Source: Omphalotus guepiniiformis (taxonomy: Eukaryota > Basidiomycota > Agaricomycetes > Agaricales > Omphalotaceae). Taken from it: 64,000 nt of DNA. How positions within the stretch are numbered: the stretch's first letter is position 1; each line of letters starts with the position of its first letter. The notes below the pieces were generated by a model, which had not been told where the DNA came from, made no database searches, and saw nothing but the letters and a program-made list of their open reading frames with translations. Positions 63,846 through 64,000 of this stretch are shown here, one piece after another. Where the stretch lies: positions 360,965 through 424,964 of the forward strand of contig JAQOOI010000011.1 in the NCBI GenBank assembly GCA_028554645.1, written 5' to 3'. Position numbers and translations under genes: made by a program.

Positions 63846-64000
63846 ACAGTCGCCGTGTCTTCAGCCCCCCCTGCCTTTGGCTTGACCATGGGCAGCCGCC
63901 TCTCCCGGTACATGCAAGTCTACCTAGCCTGCCATGAATGGAAAACGCCCCTGTCTTACCGGCACGACTACGCATAAGGGTAATGGGGGGGGCATTCACA

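Noticed and set aside
1..64000. CRISPR arrays, bacterial operons or ribosomal RNA
   Set aside because: No spacer-repeat arrays, Shine-Dalgarno spacing or rRNA signatures; spliceosomal introns throughout show a eukaryotic nuclear genome.

Overview
The window looks like nuclear DNA of a mushroom-forming basidiomycete (Agaricomycete). Genes are packed closely and cut by many 45-65 nt GT-AG introns. The families present fit that group: an AA9 polysaccharide monooxygenase, a Mug135-C-like protein, a PARP-E2 fusion, FunK1-type kinases, NACHT-ankyrin (NLR-like) proteins, chromodomain Ty3/gypsy LTR elements and a Tad/I-like LINE. All functional names come from reading translations and splice sites by eye; no database search was possible.

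Positions 1-17.9 kb are a normal housekeeping block: a U5 snRNP WD40 gene (SNRNP40-like, cut by the left edge), an Arb1-like RNAi gene, a Mug135-C-like gene, biotin-protein ligase, a four-TM protein, a large PARP6/8-like-UBE2Q fusion in 23 exons, a BTB protein and an AA9 LPMO.

Positions 18.3-33.3 kb hold one NACHT-ankyrin gene split into three pieces by two full-length LTR retrotransposons of one family. Each insertion has a perfect 5-bp target-site duplication, and joining the flanks restores the reading frame. The gene also carries nonsense and frameshift changes, so it is a pseudogene. The first element is a snap-back derivative with two 462-bp inverted arms and no integrase. The second is complete in layout, but its pol is frameshifted.

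Positions 33.4-56 kb are an accessory, repeat-rich region. It holds a 5'-truncated LINE, a mosaic of broken host-gene fragments (FunK1 kinase, Doa10-like ligase, RasGAP, GIY-YIG, Mon2-like), dispersed repeats that abut some of those fragments, and a MITE-like inverted-repeat element with two partial relatives. Between them lie a few apparently intact genes: a RING protein, a kinase-like protein, and two proteins of unknown function.

Positions 56.3-62.1 kb carry a coiled-coil gene whose mapped introns are nearly all phase 0. It has grown by tandem duplication of exon-plus-intron units in two separate places. The last 2 kb hold little that can be supported.
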